Shown here in pieces: positions 1 to 5,324 of a stretch of 6,923 nucleotides of DNA. The notes under the pieces were generated by a model, which ran no database searches, was not told where the DNA came from, and saw only the letters and a list, made by a program, of their open reading frames with translations. The position numbers were made by a program, and so were the translations under genes. This DNA comes from a bacterium. Its GTDB lineage: Bacteria > Cyanobacteriota > Vampirovibrionia > Obscuribacterales > Obscuribacteraceae. Position 1 is the first letter of the stretch. Each line of letters opens with the position of its first letter. The DNA lies in NCBI GenBank assembly GCA_030431355.1, contig JAUIJG010000289.1, positions 1-6,923 of the forward strand, written 5' to 3'.

Positions 1-1
1 C

Positions 2-805
2 AAGGACTTGCTGATCAAGTTTGCCGCAGATACCATCGGCGAGATCGATGCCGACATCTCCGGCGGTGTACTTCTCAGCGGGCTGGCTTATGCCATCAAC
101 ATGATCACCAGCTTCTCTGCGTTCAACTCCAAGGGTGACAGTGTTTTCAACACGAACCGCCTTCTGCGTACCGGCTCATTCTTCAGCCTGCCGGATGTGT
201 CTCCCAACCAGCGGACGGTGCAGTTCTACCCGCACCCGCCCGACTATATCCGTGCTTACATCGTGGCTGCCGCCCTCGACGAGATCGGCTACCCCGACCA
301 GGCGCAGTACTGCCGGGCTCTTGCTGACCAGGCTGTCGGAACTCCCATTCCCGAACATGTGGTTTGGAACAGTGACGACCCTGAGATCAGGACGCGGATT
401 CGCATTCCCTTCGCCGACATCGCGGCTGTGGCTCCGGTCATCGCTCGCACTCTGATTCGGGCCAAGCTCGAGACCCTGGATGGACTGTCCACCTCGGAGC
501 TTATCGATTGGAATGAGCATCGCCAGAAGAAGGTCGACCTCCTGGTCGAAAATCTGATGGCAGGCAAGTCGGACATCCCCCAGGGTGAAGGTGACTACTA
601 TGCCACCTATGTCGCCGCTGCGGCCACGCTTGCATACTGGGGATTGGTACGCCGCGGCGTCACCCCCCGGCGAGCGGCTCAGACGGTGAATGAAAACGCC
701 CTGGAGATGATCTGCACCCTGCGCGAGGAGTTCAATAAGCTTCTAGAGGCAGAGGCTGCTTCGGACGATACTCCCTGTGACAGGGATGACTCTTCCGAGG
801 AGTAG
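2..805 (+). CDS. Hypothetical protein, C-terminal part (5' end outside window)
   Basis: The frame is already open at the first full codon of the window (position 2), and the first possible start is a TTG at 8 with no ribosome binding site visible. The gene therefore most likely begins upstream, and about 267 C-terminal residues are seen. The protein looks soluble and mostly helical. It has alanine-rich amphipathic stretches (FADIAAVAPVIARTL near residue 138 and YATYVAAAATLAYWGLVRRG near residue 203) and ends in a strongly acidic tail rich in Asp, Ser and Glu. There is no signal peptide or clear membrane segment in the visible part. I recognise no family motif and assign no function. Third codon positions are mainly G or C, and competing frames are short, which supports real coding. 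A long hairpin starts 10 bases after the stop, so transcription may end or the mRNA may be stabilised there. Confidence 0.8.
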   Translation, partial: KDLLIKFAADTIGEIDADISGGVLLSGLAYAINMITSFSAFNSKGDSVFNTNRLLRTGSFFSLPDVSPNQRTVQFYPHPPDYIRAYIVAAALDEIGYPDQAQYCRALADQAVGTPIPEHVVWNSDDPEIRTRIRIPFADIAAVAPVIARTLIRAKLETLDGLSTSELIDWNEHRQKKVDLLVENLMAGKSDIPQGEGDYYATYVAAAATLAYWGLVRRGVTPRRAAQTVNENALEMICTLREEFNKLLEAEAASDDTPCDRDDSSEE

Positions 806-814
806 TTTTGATGA

Positions 815-862
815 GGGGTCAGCCAAGTCCTGGACTTGTGAAAGCCAGGATCGGCTGCCCCC
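815..862 (+). terminator. Long imperfect hairpin after the first gene (terminator-like, no T-tract)
   Basis: The left arm GGGGTCAGCC plus TCCTGG pairs with CCAGGA plus GGCTGCCCCC. This gives about 16 base pairs in two blocks, separated by a small mismatch, around a loop of about 11 bases (834-844). It lies 10 bases after the stop of the first gene. It is not followed by a T-run (the next bases are GTTCATCTAACTC), so it is not a textbook intrinsic terminator. A 3'-end stabiliser or a factor-assisted terminator is equally possible. Confidence 0.45.
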
Positions 863-900
863 GTTCATCTAACTCTCATTTAGACATTTATTGCAGCTGC

Positions 901-923
901 GCTTCCAGCAAGTAGCAGGAAGC
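901..923 (+). promoter_or_regulatory. Possible leader stem upstream of the repeat-protein gene
   Basis: GCTTCC (901-906) can pair with GGAAGC (918-923) around an 11-base loop. This places a 6-bp stem 13 bases before the Shine-Dalgarno site GAGGA (937-941) of the gene starting at 950. The self-complementary GCAGCTGC lies directly upstream (893-900) and could form a competing fold. Any role in translation is inference, and I see no convincing -35/-10 pair in 863-900. Confidence 0.2.
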
Positions 924-949
924 AGTTTCAACACACGAGGAATAGAACC

Positions 950-2182
950 ATGAAGGCATATCTCATTCCTGGTGTCATTCTTACGATTCTCGTCGCTGCC
1001 CTTGTCCTTGTCGTCTCCAGCTGGTCCGATCACAGGACCATGTCCGTGGACTTCCCGGAAAAACTCAACCACCGTGTTGTGGTCAATCCGGAAAGCGACA
1101 AGGAGTCGTCCCACATCGAATATCGAAAGGACGATGGTACGAGGGTAATCGCCGAGATCGACTATACGAATGGCGTAACCAGTTACGTGTTTTATCGCCC
1201 TGACGGAAAAGCAGTGGCGAAAGTTCTTGATTTTTACCCGGAAGACAATCCCGATGAGGAGAAGCGTCGTCTCAAAGGTGAGACCTATTTCGCCGATGAC
1301 GGCCACAGCCTGAAGACTCATCTGATTTATCGGGAAGATGGCACCGTGGAACGTCATGGAGCCCGTCTGCCGGACGGAATGTATAAGACCGTCTACTTCG
1401 GCGCTGATGGAAAGTCGGTGGAGAAGGTGCGCGTGTTCGACCAACGCGAGTATCTTTTCTCCGAAGTCGCCTACCGCGAAGATGGTTCCATCGAGTATAA
1501 GACTGAAAAAGATGATGGTTATCTGACCACCACCAGCTTCCGTGAGGACGGCAGCGTCTTCTCCATCGTGGAGAATGTCGGTACCGTTCAGAAGGGTCGC
1601 TACTTTCAGGCTGACGGCACCACGTTGAAGGCCAAGTTCGAGAAGTACACCTGGAAACTCGAATTCGAGTACTTCGATGAAAAAGGTGTTCTCCAATATG
1701 TGGTCAACTACTACGACGACCGCATGGAGGTTCAGGGCATTTCCGAAGCTGACAAGATTCTCTACGAGCAAGACCTGAAGTTGGTCGGCGACAAGACGTC
1801 CTACTGTGACGGCACCTACAACTTTACCGAGGTGACCGAGTATCACATGTGGGGTCCTGGTCGCTACCAGAAGAAGGTCAAGCGCGTCATTGAATTCGCC
1901 AGTGACGGTAAGACGCCTCTTCGTGTCACCGTTCCAACCAACAAAAGCCTGAAGTACATCTATACTCTGGATGACCAGGGCGTTGTCACCGCAGTTGAAG
2001 AGAAAGGCAATCAGACCGGATACGGTTCTGGTGGCGCCACACTTCCCGCGGTGTCCTACAAGGTTGGTGATAAGGTCGACATCGATCCTGAGCTGGTCGT
2101 TCGCAAAGAGTTTGAATGCCTGAGCATTCCCGAGCGACTCAAGACCCAGGCGCCGGTCTATTATCCCTACTCGCCGTTCTAA
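950..2182 (+). CDS. Membrane-anchored YxxDG (MORN_2/YwqK-like) repeat protein
   Basis: This is a 410-residue protein. The ATG at 950 is preceded by GAGGA at 937-941 with 8-base spacing, and the protein starts with a short basic tip and a hydrophobic segment (residues 4-23). That segment is an uncleaved signal anchor or a signal peptide, so the rest should lie outside the cytoplasmic membrane. Residues 58 to about 250 are a string of beta-hairpin-type repeats with core YxxDG or YxxxDG. Their glycines fall at residues 63, 86, 118, 131, 154, 179, 201, 223 and 246, with one more at 320, mostly 22-25 residues apart. This spacing and core (YREDGT, YFQADG) resemble the MORN_2/YwqK-type repeats common in secreted or surface proteins of unknown function. 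The C-terminal third has fewer repeats and ends in a Tyr/Pro-rich tail. The gene stands alone between a hairpin and a terminator. No enzymatic motif is visible; a structural or binding role is only inferred. Confidence 0.88.
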   Translation: MKAYLIPGVILTILVAALVLVVSSWSDHRTMSVDFPEKLNHRVVVNPESDKESSHIEYRKDDGTRVIAEIDYTNGVTSYVFYRPDGKAVAKVLDFYPEDNPDEEKRRLKGETYFADDGHSLKTHLIYREDGTVERHGARLPDGMYKTVYFGADGKSVEKVRVFDQREYLFSEVAYREDGSIEYKTEKDDGYLTTTSFREDGSVFSIVENVGTVQKGRYFQADGTTLKAKFEKYTWKLEFEYFDEKGVLQYVVNYYDDRMEVQGISEADKILYEQDLKLVGDKTSYCDGTYNFTEVTEYHMWGPGRYQKKVKRVIEFASDGKTPLRVTVPTNKSLKYIYTLDDQGVVTAVEEKGNQTGYGSGGATLPAVSYKVGDKVDIDPELVVRKEFECLSIPERLKTQAPVYYPYSPF

Positions 2183-2220
2183 GTCTCTCTCATTCGATAG
2201 GCTGACGGTTGTTTCTTCGG

Positions 2221-2254
2221 AGTCCCTGGTTTTCTACCAGGGATTCCTTTTTTT
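2221..2254 (+). terminator. Intrinsic terminator of the repeat-protein gene
   Basis: TCCCTGG (2223-2229) pairs with CCAGGGA (2237-2243) around a 7-base loop. The stem is extendable by a G-T and an A-T pair to 9 bp. It is followed by CC and seven T residues (2248-2254), 39 bases after the stop at 2182. Confidence 0.85.
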
Positions 2255-2269
2255 GAGATTAAATAACTA

Positions 2270-2281
2270 TACGATATCGTA
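2270..2281. repeat. 12-bp perfect palindrome in the convergent intergenic gap
   Basis: TACGATATCGTA is fully self-complementary and sits in AT-rich DNA between the two opposing terminators. It could be a protein-binding site, but neither flanking gene has its promoter here, so a regulatory role is not supported. Confidence 0.3.
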
Positions 2282-2297
2282 AAAATAGAGTTAACTG

Positions 2298-2333
2298 AAA
2301 ACCAGGAGATAGCTAAGTTTGCTACCCCCTGGT
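2298..2333 (-). terminator. Likely terminator of the minus-strand membrane-protein cluster
   Basis: Read on the minus strand, ACCAGG pairs with CCTGGT and TAGC with GCTA, with a 3x3 internal loop between the blocks and a 7-base apical loop. The stem is followed by TTTTC, about 70 bases past the stop of the 94-residue gene. It faces the plus-strand terminator at 2221-2254, so the convergent units are insulated from each other. Confidence 0.6.
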
Positions 2334-2336
2334 CTT

Positions 2337-2367
2337 AATCACTGAACCACTAAATCACTGAATCACC
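2337..2367. repeat. Short imperfect direct repeat (two 15-mers)
   Basis: AATCACTGAACCACT (2337-2351) and AATCACTGAATCACC (2353-2367) differ at two positions and are separated by one base. They lie between the minus-strand stop codon and its terminator. No function is apparent; this may be simple slippage. Confidence 0.4.
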
Positions 2368-2400
2368 ACTCAAGTGGCCGGTAAGTCGGTCCCGTCTTCT

Positions 2401-2685
2401 TCAGAAGCCGCCGCTGTTGGAGAAGAGCCGCTTGAAGATGGCGACGATGAAGCTCACCACGCCGATGAAGATGGCGCCCTGGATGAAGGCGACGATGAAC
2501 GCGATGATCCAGCCGACGACCGAGATCGTGGTGGTGGCACCGGCGTCCGCTCCGCCCATGAGGCCGATCTGGCTCAGGATGGTAGCGCCGAAGGTGGCGA
2601 TCAGGAAAGCCCAGATCAGGTCGACGATGACGGCGATGATCAGGAACTTGCGGAAGGGGTTGGTCGACTTGGTGACGTCGGACAT
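2401..2685 (-). CDS. Small membrane protein, 94 residues, unknown function
   Basis: The start ATG at 2685 has AGAGGGA eight bases upstream on the minus strand. The protein has a short polar N-terminus and a first membrane helix at about residues 14-34 (FLIIAVIVDLIWAFLIATFG). A glycine/alanine-rich loop (43-50) follows, then a long hydrophobic stretch at about 53-84 that could hold one long or two tight helices, and a short basic, glycine-ending tail (KRLFSNSGGF). It is the last of three consecutive minus-strand genes, 65 bases after the 143-residue gene, and is followed by a terminator. I recognise no family. The overlapping Arg/His/Pro-rich minus frame and the Asp/Glu-rich plus frame look like shadows; this frame has the ribosome binding site and a coherent membrane topology. 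Confidence 0.78.
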   Translation of the reverse strand: MSDVTKSTNPFRKFLIIAVIVDLIWAFLIATFGATILSQIGLMGGADAGATTTISVVGWIIAFIVAFIQGAIFIGVVSFIVAIFKRLFSNSGGF

Positions 2686-2750
2686 TGAGAGATTCCCTCT
2701 TTTGGGTTTGGATTGAGAGTGTGGTTGGTTGATGGATGACTGCCGGTTGG

Positions 2751-3182
2751 TCAGTCGGAAGCTTTGGGGTTCGGCTTCGAGAGCTTGCCCAGGAGCACAT
2801 AGCCGGCTGCGGCGGGAATGCCGAAGACCAGCACGCCACGGATGAAGTAGGCGATATCGGTCCAGCCGATGCTCAGGTCCGGATCCGGTCGGTCGGGATT
2901 CATGATCGTCAGCGTCACCATTGCCATGGTGATGACCATGGAGATCAGAAGAATGAAGATCACACTGATCGCGCTTGCTTTCAGCATGTTGACCGGACCG
3001 TGGTCTTTCTCGAACGCGGAAATCACAACACCGACGGCTGCGCCGAAGAGGGCGAAGATGCTGATGATCACCCAGTTCAGTTCGGCGAAGAAGGAAACGA
3101 GCTCACCGTTGATAGTCGCCATGATGATGCAGCCGACAAGTATGCCCAGGGCGCTGCCGACTATTTTGAGGAAGTTGTGCAT
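2751..3182 (-). CDS. Four-helix membrane protein, 143 residues, unknown function
   Basis: The start ATG at 3182 follows GAGGAAGG with six-base spacing, a strong ribosome binding site. Predicted membrane helices lie at about residues 4-23, 37-56, 69-93 and 110-132. A charged turn (FEKDHGP, 57-63) follows helix 2, an Asp/Pro-rich turn (NPDRPDPDLS, 95-104) separates helices 3 and 4, and the tail is lysine-containing. The glycines and alanines within helices 1, 2 and 4 suggest a tightly packed bundle. No transporter or enzyme signature is visible. The gene begins 14 bases after the stop of the upstream 114-residue gene, so the two are almost certainly co-transcribed. Confidence 0.8.
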   Translation of the reverse strand: MHNFLKIVGSALGILVGCIIMATINGELVSFFAELNWVIISIFALFGAAVGVVISAFEKDHGPVNMLKASAISVIFILLISMVITMAMVTLTIMNPDRPDPDLSIGWTDIAYFIRGVLVFGIPAAAGYVLLGKLSKPNPKASD

Positions 3183-3196
3183 GACAGACCTTCCTC

Positions 3197-3541
3197 TCAG
3201 TTCCGCAGAACAGGGGTGCGGGGGAACCAGCGCCAGGTTTCACTGGCGCGGATGTCGATGCCCCGGGTGATGCCGGCGGTGAAGGTGTAGAGGCAGATGC
3301 TCGTGATCACCATCCAGGTAGGAATGAAGAGGCCCGGTTCACCGACGAAGGCTTTCAGCAGAACCGCGGCGGCGGCGAGAAGAACGGTGTATCCCCAGGC
3401 ACCCAGGAAAGCGTAGGATGCGATGGTCAGGGAGCGTTTCTTGCTCGGAACGATTTGGCCGAGGATGATGCCTGCGATTCCGGAGAGAATCATACAGACT
3501 AGCAGGTTGAAAGTAAATTCGAGAGCTTGCAATTTTTCCAT
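3197..3541 (-). CDS. Three-helix membrane protein, 114 residues, unknown function
   Basis: This is the first gene of the minus-strand cluster. Hydrophobic helices lie at about residues 10-31, 42-64 and 72-92. A basic turn (PSKKRS, 32-37) follows helix 1 and the tail is charged, Trp-containing and basic. The GIAGIILGQIVP pattern at the end of helix 1 is glycine-rich, but I cannot place the protein in a family. The start is uncertain. The ATG at 3541 has AGG only one base upstream, which is too close, whereas a TTG three codons later would have AGGATGG at near-normal spacing; both give nearly the same protein. The stop lies 14 bases before the 143-residue gene. No convincing -35/-10 pair was found upstream, although an inverted repeat sits at 3591-3606. 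Confidence 0.75.
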   Translation of the reverse strand: MEKLQALEFTFNLLVCMILSGIAGIILGQIVPSKKRSLTIASYAFLGAWGYTVLLAAAAVLLKAFVGEPGLFIPTWMVITSICLYTFTAGITRGIDIRASETWRWFPRTPVLRN

Positions 3542-3590
3542 CCTGTGTTTGTTGCATTTTGAGTAGCCGATTTCTTACCGTCGGACTAAA

Positions 3591-3606
3591 TCACCTTCTC
3601 AGGTGA
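3591..3606. promoter_or_regulatory. Inverted repeat upstream of the membrane-protein cluster
   Basis: TCACCT-TCTC-AGGTGA is a 6-bp perfect inverted repeat with a 4-base spacer, about 50 bases upstream of the first minus-strand gene. It could be an operator or a leader hairpin of that cluster. No recognisable regulator site matches and no promoter hexamers anchor it. Confidence 0.25.
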
Positions 3607-3875
3607 AAGCGGCCGCAGACCAGATTCAGTTGTTTACTCATAACGGAATTGACTGGCAGAATACTGCTGCGTTTTGGTTTGTTCTGACGAAGTCAGATCG
3701 GGAAGCATTAGAAAACAAGTTGGCTTGGATGTTTGAGTTATTTTTCTCCAGGAGAAAAAACAAAATAGGTACTTGTATAACTAACAGTGAGCTGTTCTTT
3801 TTTGAATACATAGGTGTAAAGGTTCTCCTCTTTACAACCTTAAACATAGATCTGTCTGTGGCATCAAATCATTGA
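3603..3875 (+). CDS. Doubtful AT-rich ORF, 90 residues
   Basis: The frame opens at a GTG at 3603, inside the inverted repeat, with no clear ribosome binding site. The predicted product is mixed: a Trp/Phe-rich centre (WQNTAAFWFVLTKSD, WMFELFFSRRKNK) and a hydrophobic segment (FFFEYIGVKVLLFTTL). It has no recognisable domain. Third positions are A/T-rich, unlike the confident genes, and a 69-residue frame on the other strand covers the same bases. It may be a small acquired gene, a gene remnant or chance. It is listed because it is the only sizeable frame in 3542-3880. Confidence 0.25.
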   Translation: MKAAADQIQLFTHNGIDWQNTAAFWFVLTKSDREALENKLAWMFELFFSRRKNKIGTCITNSELFFFEYIGVKVLLFTTLNIDLSVASNH

Positions 3876-3989
3876 ACTGGAGAGGGTGTCCGGGAAATTA
3901 GACTGAGCATTTTTTGTAATGTTCGGCTCCATCAGGTGCCATATTCATGCTAGCGCCGTTGGCGAGAAGGCCGGACGTGTAGACAAAGC

Positions 3990-4093
3990 GAGAGACCTGG
4001 TGAGAGACCAATCTACAAGCCTGGACCCGAGGCTTGCTACGAGACCAAGCTAGTAGCCTGGACCTGAGGATTGCTACGAGACCAAGCTACAAG
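3990..4093. repeat. 37-bp tandem repeat, two copies plus partial flanking copies
   Basis: Two copies lie head to tail at 4013-4049 and 4050-4086, and they match at 33 of 37 positions. Both share the blocks AGCCTGGACC, GAGG and TTGCTACGAGACCAAG. The first seven bases of a third copy (CTACAAG) follow at 4087-4093, after which the similarity stops. Upstream, GAGAGACC occurs at 3990-3997 and again at 4002-4009, looking like a degraded earlier unit. The length is not a multiple of three and no ORF uses the repeats convincingly, so this is non-coding. Confidence 0.8.
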
Positions 4094-4111
4094 ATCAAAT
4101 ATGGTTTCATT

Positions 4112-4358
4112 TACTCGAATGCGAGTATGCCGGAATGGCATAGGAATCGGTGAATATGTATGCCAAAGAGGCATAAAAGCGACTGGCACGGGGAGAATAT
4201 GCCGGAATGGCATAGGAATCGGTAAATATGTATGCCAAAGTGGCATAAAAACGGCCGGCACGGGGAGAATATGCCGGAATGGCATAGGAATCGGTAAATA
4301 TGTATGCCAAAGTGGCATAAAAACGGCCGGCGCGGGGAGAATATGCCGGATTGGCGCC
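4112..4358. repeat. 72-bp tandem repeat array with two palindromes per unit
   Basis: There are three full units (4126-4197, 4198-4269, 4270-4341) and a degraded fourth start (4342-4358). Units 2 and 3 differ at one base; unit 1 differs at about five or six. Each unit carries two 17-bp hairpins, TATGCC-GGAAT-GGCATA and TATGCC-AAAGT-GGCATA, separated by 16 bases. A GC-rich linker with GGCCGGC (lost in unit 1) and CGGGGAGAA ends each unit. A different hairpin, TACTCG-AATG-CGAGTA (4112-4127), caps the left edge and overlaps the first TATGCC by two bases. All six arms are identical, so any TATGCC can pair with any GGCATA. The arrangement resembles BIME/REP-like or other intergenic hairpin repeats. 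Long frames cross it on both strands only because 72 is divisible by three. Confidence 0.9.
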
Positions 4359-4424
4359 TGGTTGGAGGCGGTTTCGGCCTTCCGGTTTTGAAAAATACTA
4401 ATAGATATAATAGAACATGATCTT

Positions 4425-4470
4425 AAAAAGAAACTGCCAGGCACTCAGGTATAAAGCCTGCCAGTTTCTT
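4425..4470 (-). terminator. Strong intrinsic terminator of the acyltransferase gene
   Basis: On the minus strand, AAGAAACTGGCAGGC pairs with GCCTGGCAGTTTCTT, 15 positions with one mismatch, around a 13-base loop. The T-run overlapping and following the stem spans five residues (minus-strand complement of 4425-4429). It begins about 24 bases after the stop at 4494. Read on the plus strand, the stem has only a weak T-rich tail, so it mainly serves the minus strand and ends the acyltransferase transcript before the repeat array. Confidence 0.85.
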
Positions 4471-4493
4471 CTAATCGATTCACTTTGCTCAGA

Positions 4494-5324
4494 CTAGCTT
4501 GTTGCCGGATCGAGGGCAATCACTGCTTGCTTCAAGAACTCGGTGGCGGCAGCATCGTCTTCGGGCAAATCGCTTGAAGCGATAGGCTCGCCGATTACGA
4601 CACGCGCACCTCTCCGGTAGAAGGGGAAAAGCAGAAGCAAGAGGAAGTATTCTGCCGGGGGTGGGATTTTTCGAATCCAACTGCCGGGGTATTTGCCATA
4701 GCGGAAATACATAGGCAGGAGGTAGGTTTCTTCGCCCAGCTCTTCTTTTGCTGTTCTGGCGATACGCACCGCTCCCTTTTTGAATTCTCCCATCACCCCA
4801 TCGAGATAAGCCCAGCCTTCGGGGAACATTCCCAGAATCTGTTTGCTGGCAACCACATCGATGGCTGCTTCTCTTGCGGGGCCGCCTTTGCCTTTGGTCA
4901 GATCCACCGCGAACGCACCCATGGGTCCGAATATCAGGCTGCCGAGACCGCCGCCGAAAGTCATGACGCCGCGTGCAGCCATATACCTTGCCGGTTTGTA
5001 GTCCAGCACATAAGGCAGAAGAGCCACATCGGCAAAGTGGGGATGATTCGGGGTGGCTATGTATGCTTTTCCTTCAAGCTTTTCGAGATTTTCCCTGCCG
5101 TAGACTTTCACCTTACCGACCTGGACGAAAAGAATGAATCTGGAGAGGCATCGCAGCCAGAAGAGGCCGGTTTTGTTCGGCGGAGGGGGCAAGTAGCCGC
5201 AGGTTTTTACATTCTCGATATAAGCTCGAGCCCTGCGGAAAACCGGAATGAGACAAATGAGCGCCACAATGCAGAGCGCCGTCGGGATGATAATCCAGAC
5301 TGATAGACCTTCTAGAAGGTGCAT
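4494..5324 (-). CDS. PlsC-like acyltransferase (lysophospholipid/glycerolipid type)
   Basis: This 276-residue protein starts at the ATG at 5324, with AGGAAG six bases upstream. An N-terminal membrane helix (about residues 8-29) precedes a cytoplasmic-type acyltransferase domain. Visible motifs are block I NHPHFAD (93-99), with the catalytic His94 and Asp99 in H-x4-D spacing; a block II-like GAFAVDL (136-142); block III MFPEG (166-170), the acyl-acceptor phosphate-binding motif; and a block IV-like LLPMYF (202-207). Family members transfer an acyl chain from acyl-ACP or acyl-CoA to lysophosphatidate or a related acceptor at the inner membrane. Which substrate this one uses cannot be read from the sequence, and it need not be the housekeeping PlsC. 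A second hydrophobic patch (EYFLLLLLFPF, 225-235) may touch the membrane. The gene is monocistronic, with its own terminator. Confidence 0.92.
   Translation of the reverse strand: MHLLEGLSVWIIIPTALCIVALICLIPVFRRARAYIENVKTCGYLPPPPNKTGLFWLRCLSRFILFVQVGKVKVYGRENLEKLEGKAYIATPNHPHFADVALLPYVLDYKPARYMAARGVMTFGGGLGSLIFGPMGAFAVDLTKGKGGPAREAAIDVVASKQILGMFPEGWAYLDGVMGEFKKGAVRIARTAKEELGEETYLLPMYFRYGKYPGSWIRKIPPPAEYFLLLLLFPFYRRGARVVIGEPIASSDLPEDDAAATEFLKQAVIALDPATS

Noticed and set aside
869..1846. A 325-codon open frame on the minus strand opposite the repeat-protein gene
   Set aside because: It is a shadow of the strongly biased plus-strand gene. It has no ribosome binding site, and the plus-strand product has a coherent anchor and periodic repeats.
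2374..2688. Asp/Glu-rich plus-strand frame of 104 codons
   Set aside because: It is the complement of a hydrophobic membrane gene, which often produces acidic shadow frames. It has no ribosome binding site.
2363..2839. A 158-codon minus-strand frame overlapping two membrane-protein genes
   Set aside because: Its Arg/His/Pro-rich product is typical of an out-of-frame read, and it overlaps two genes with good ribosome binding sites and clear membrane helices.
2736..3290. A 184-codon plus-strand frame opposite the 143-residue membrane gene
   Set aside because: It is rich in His/Asp/Gln and matches the antisense of membrane-helix codons. It has no ribosome binding site and spans two minus-strand genes.
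3884..3900. GGGTGTCCGGGAAATTA resembles sequences seen at some insertion-sequence ends
   Set aside because: No inverted partner, target duplication or transposase remnant was found in the window, so the resemblance is not evidence.
3990..4358. CRISPR array
   Set aside because: The repeats are directly adjacent tandem units without unique spacers, and no cas gene is in the window.
4406..4411. TATAAT, a perfect -10 hexamer on the plus strand
   Set aside because: There is no -35 at proper spacing, and the transcript would run straight into the hairpin at 4425-4470. The surrounding DNA is AT-rich, so chance is likely.
4037..4444. Minus-strand 135-codon frame reading the repeats as proline/histidine-rich 24-mers
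   Set aside because: It exists because the repeat length is a multiple of three. It starts inside the acyltransferase terminator and has no ribosome binding site.
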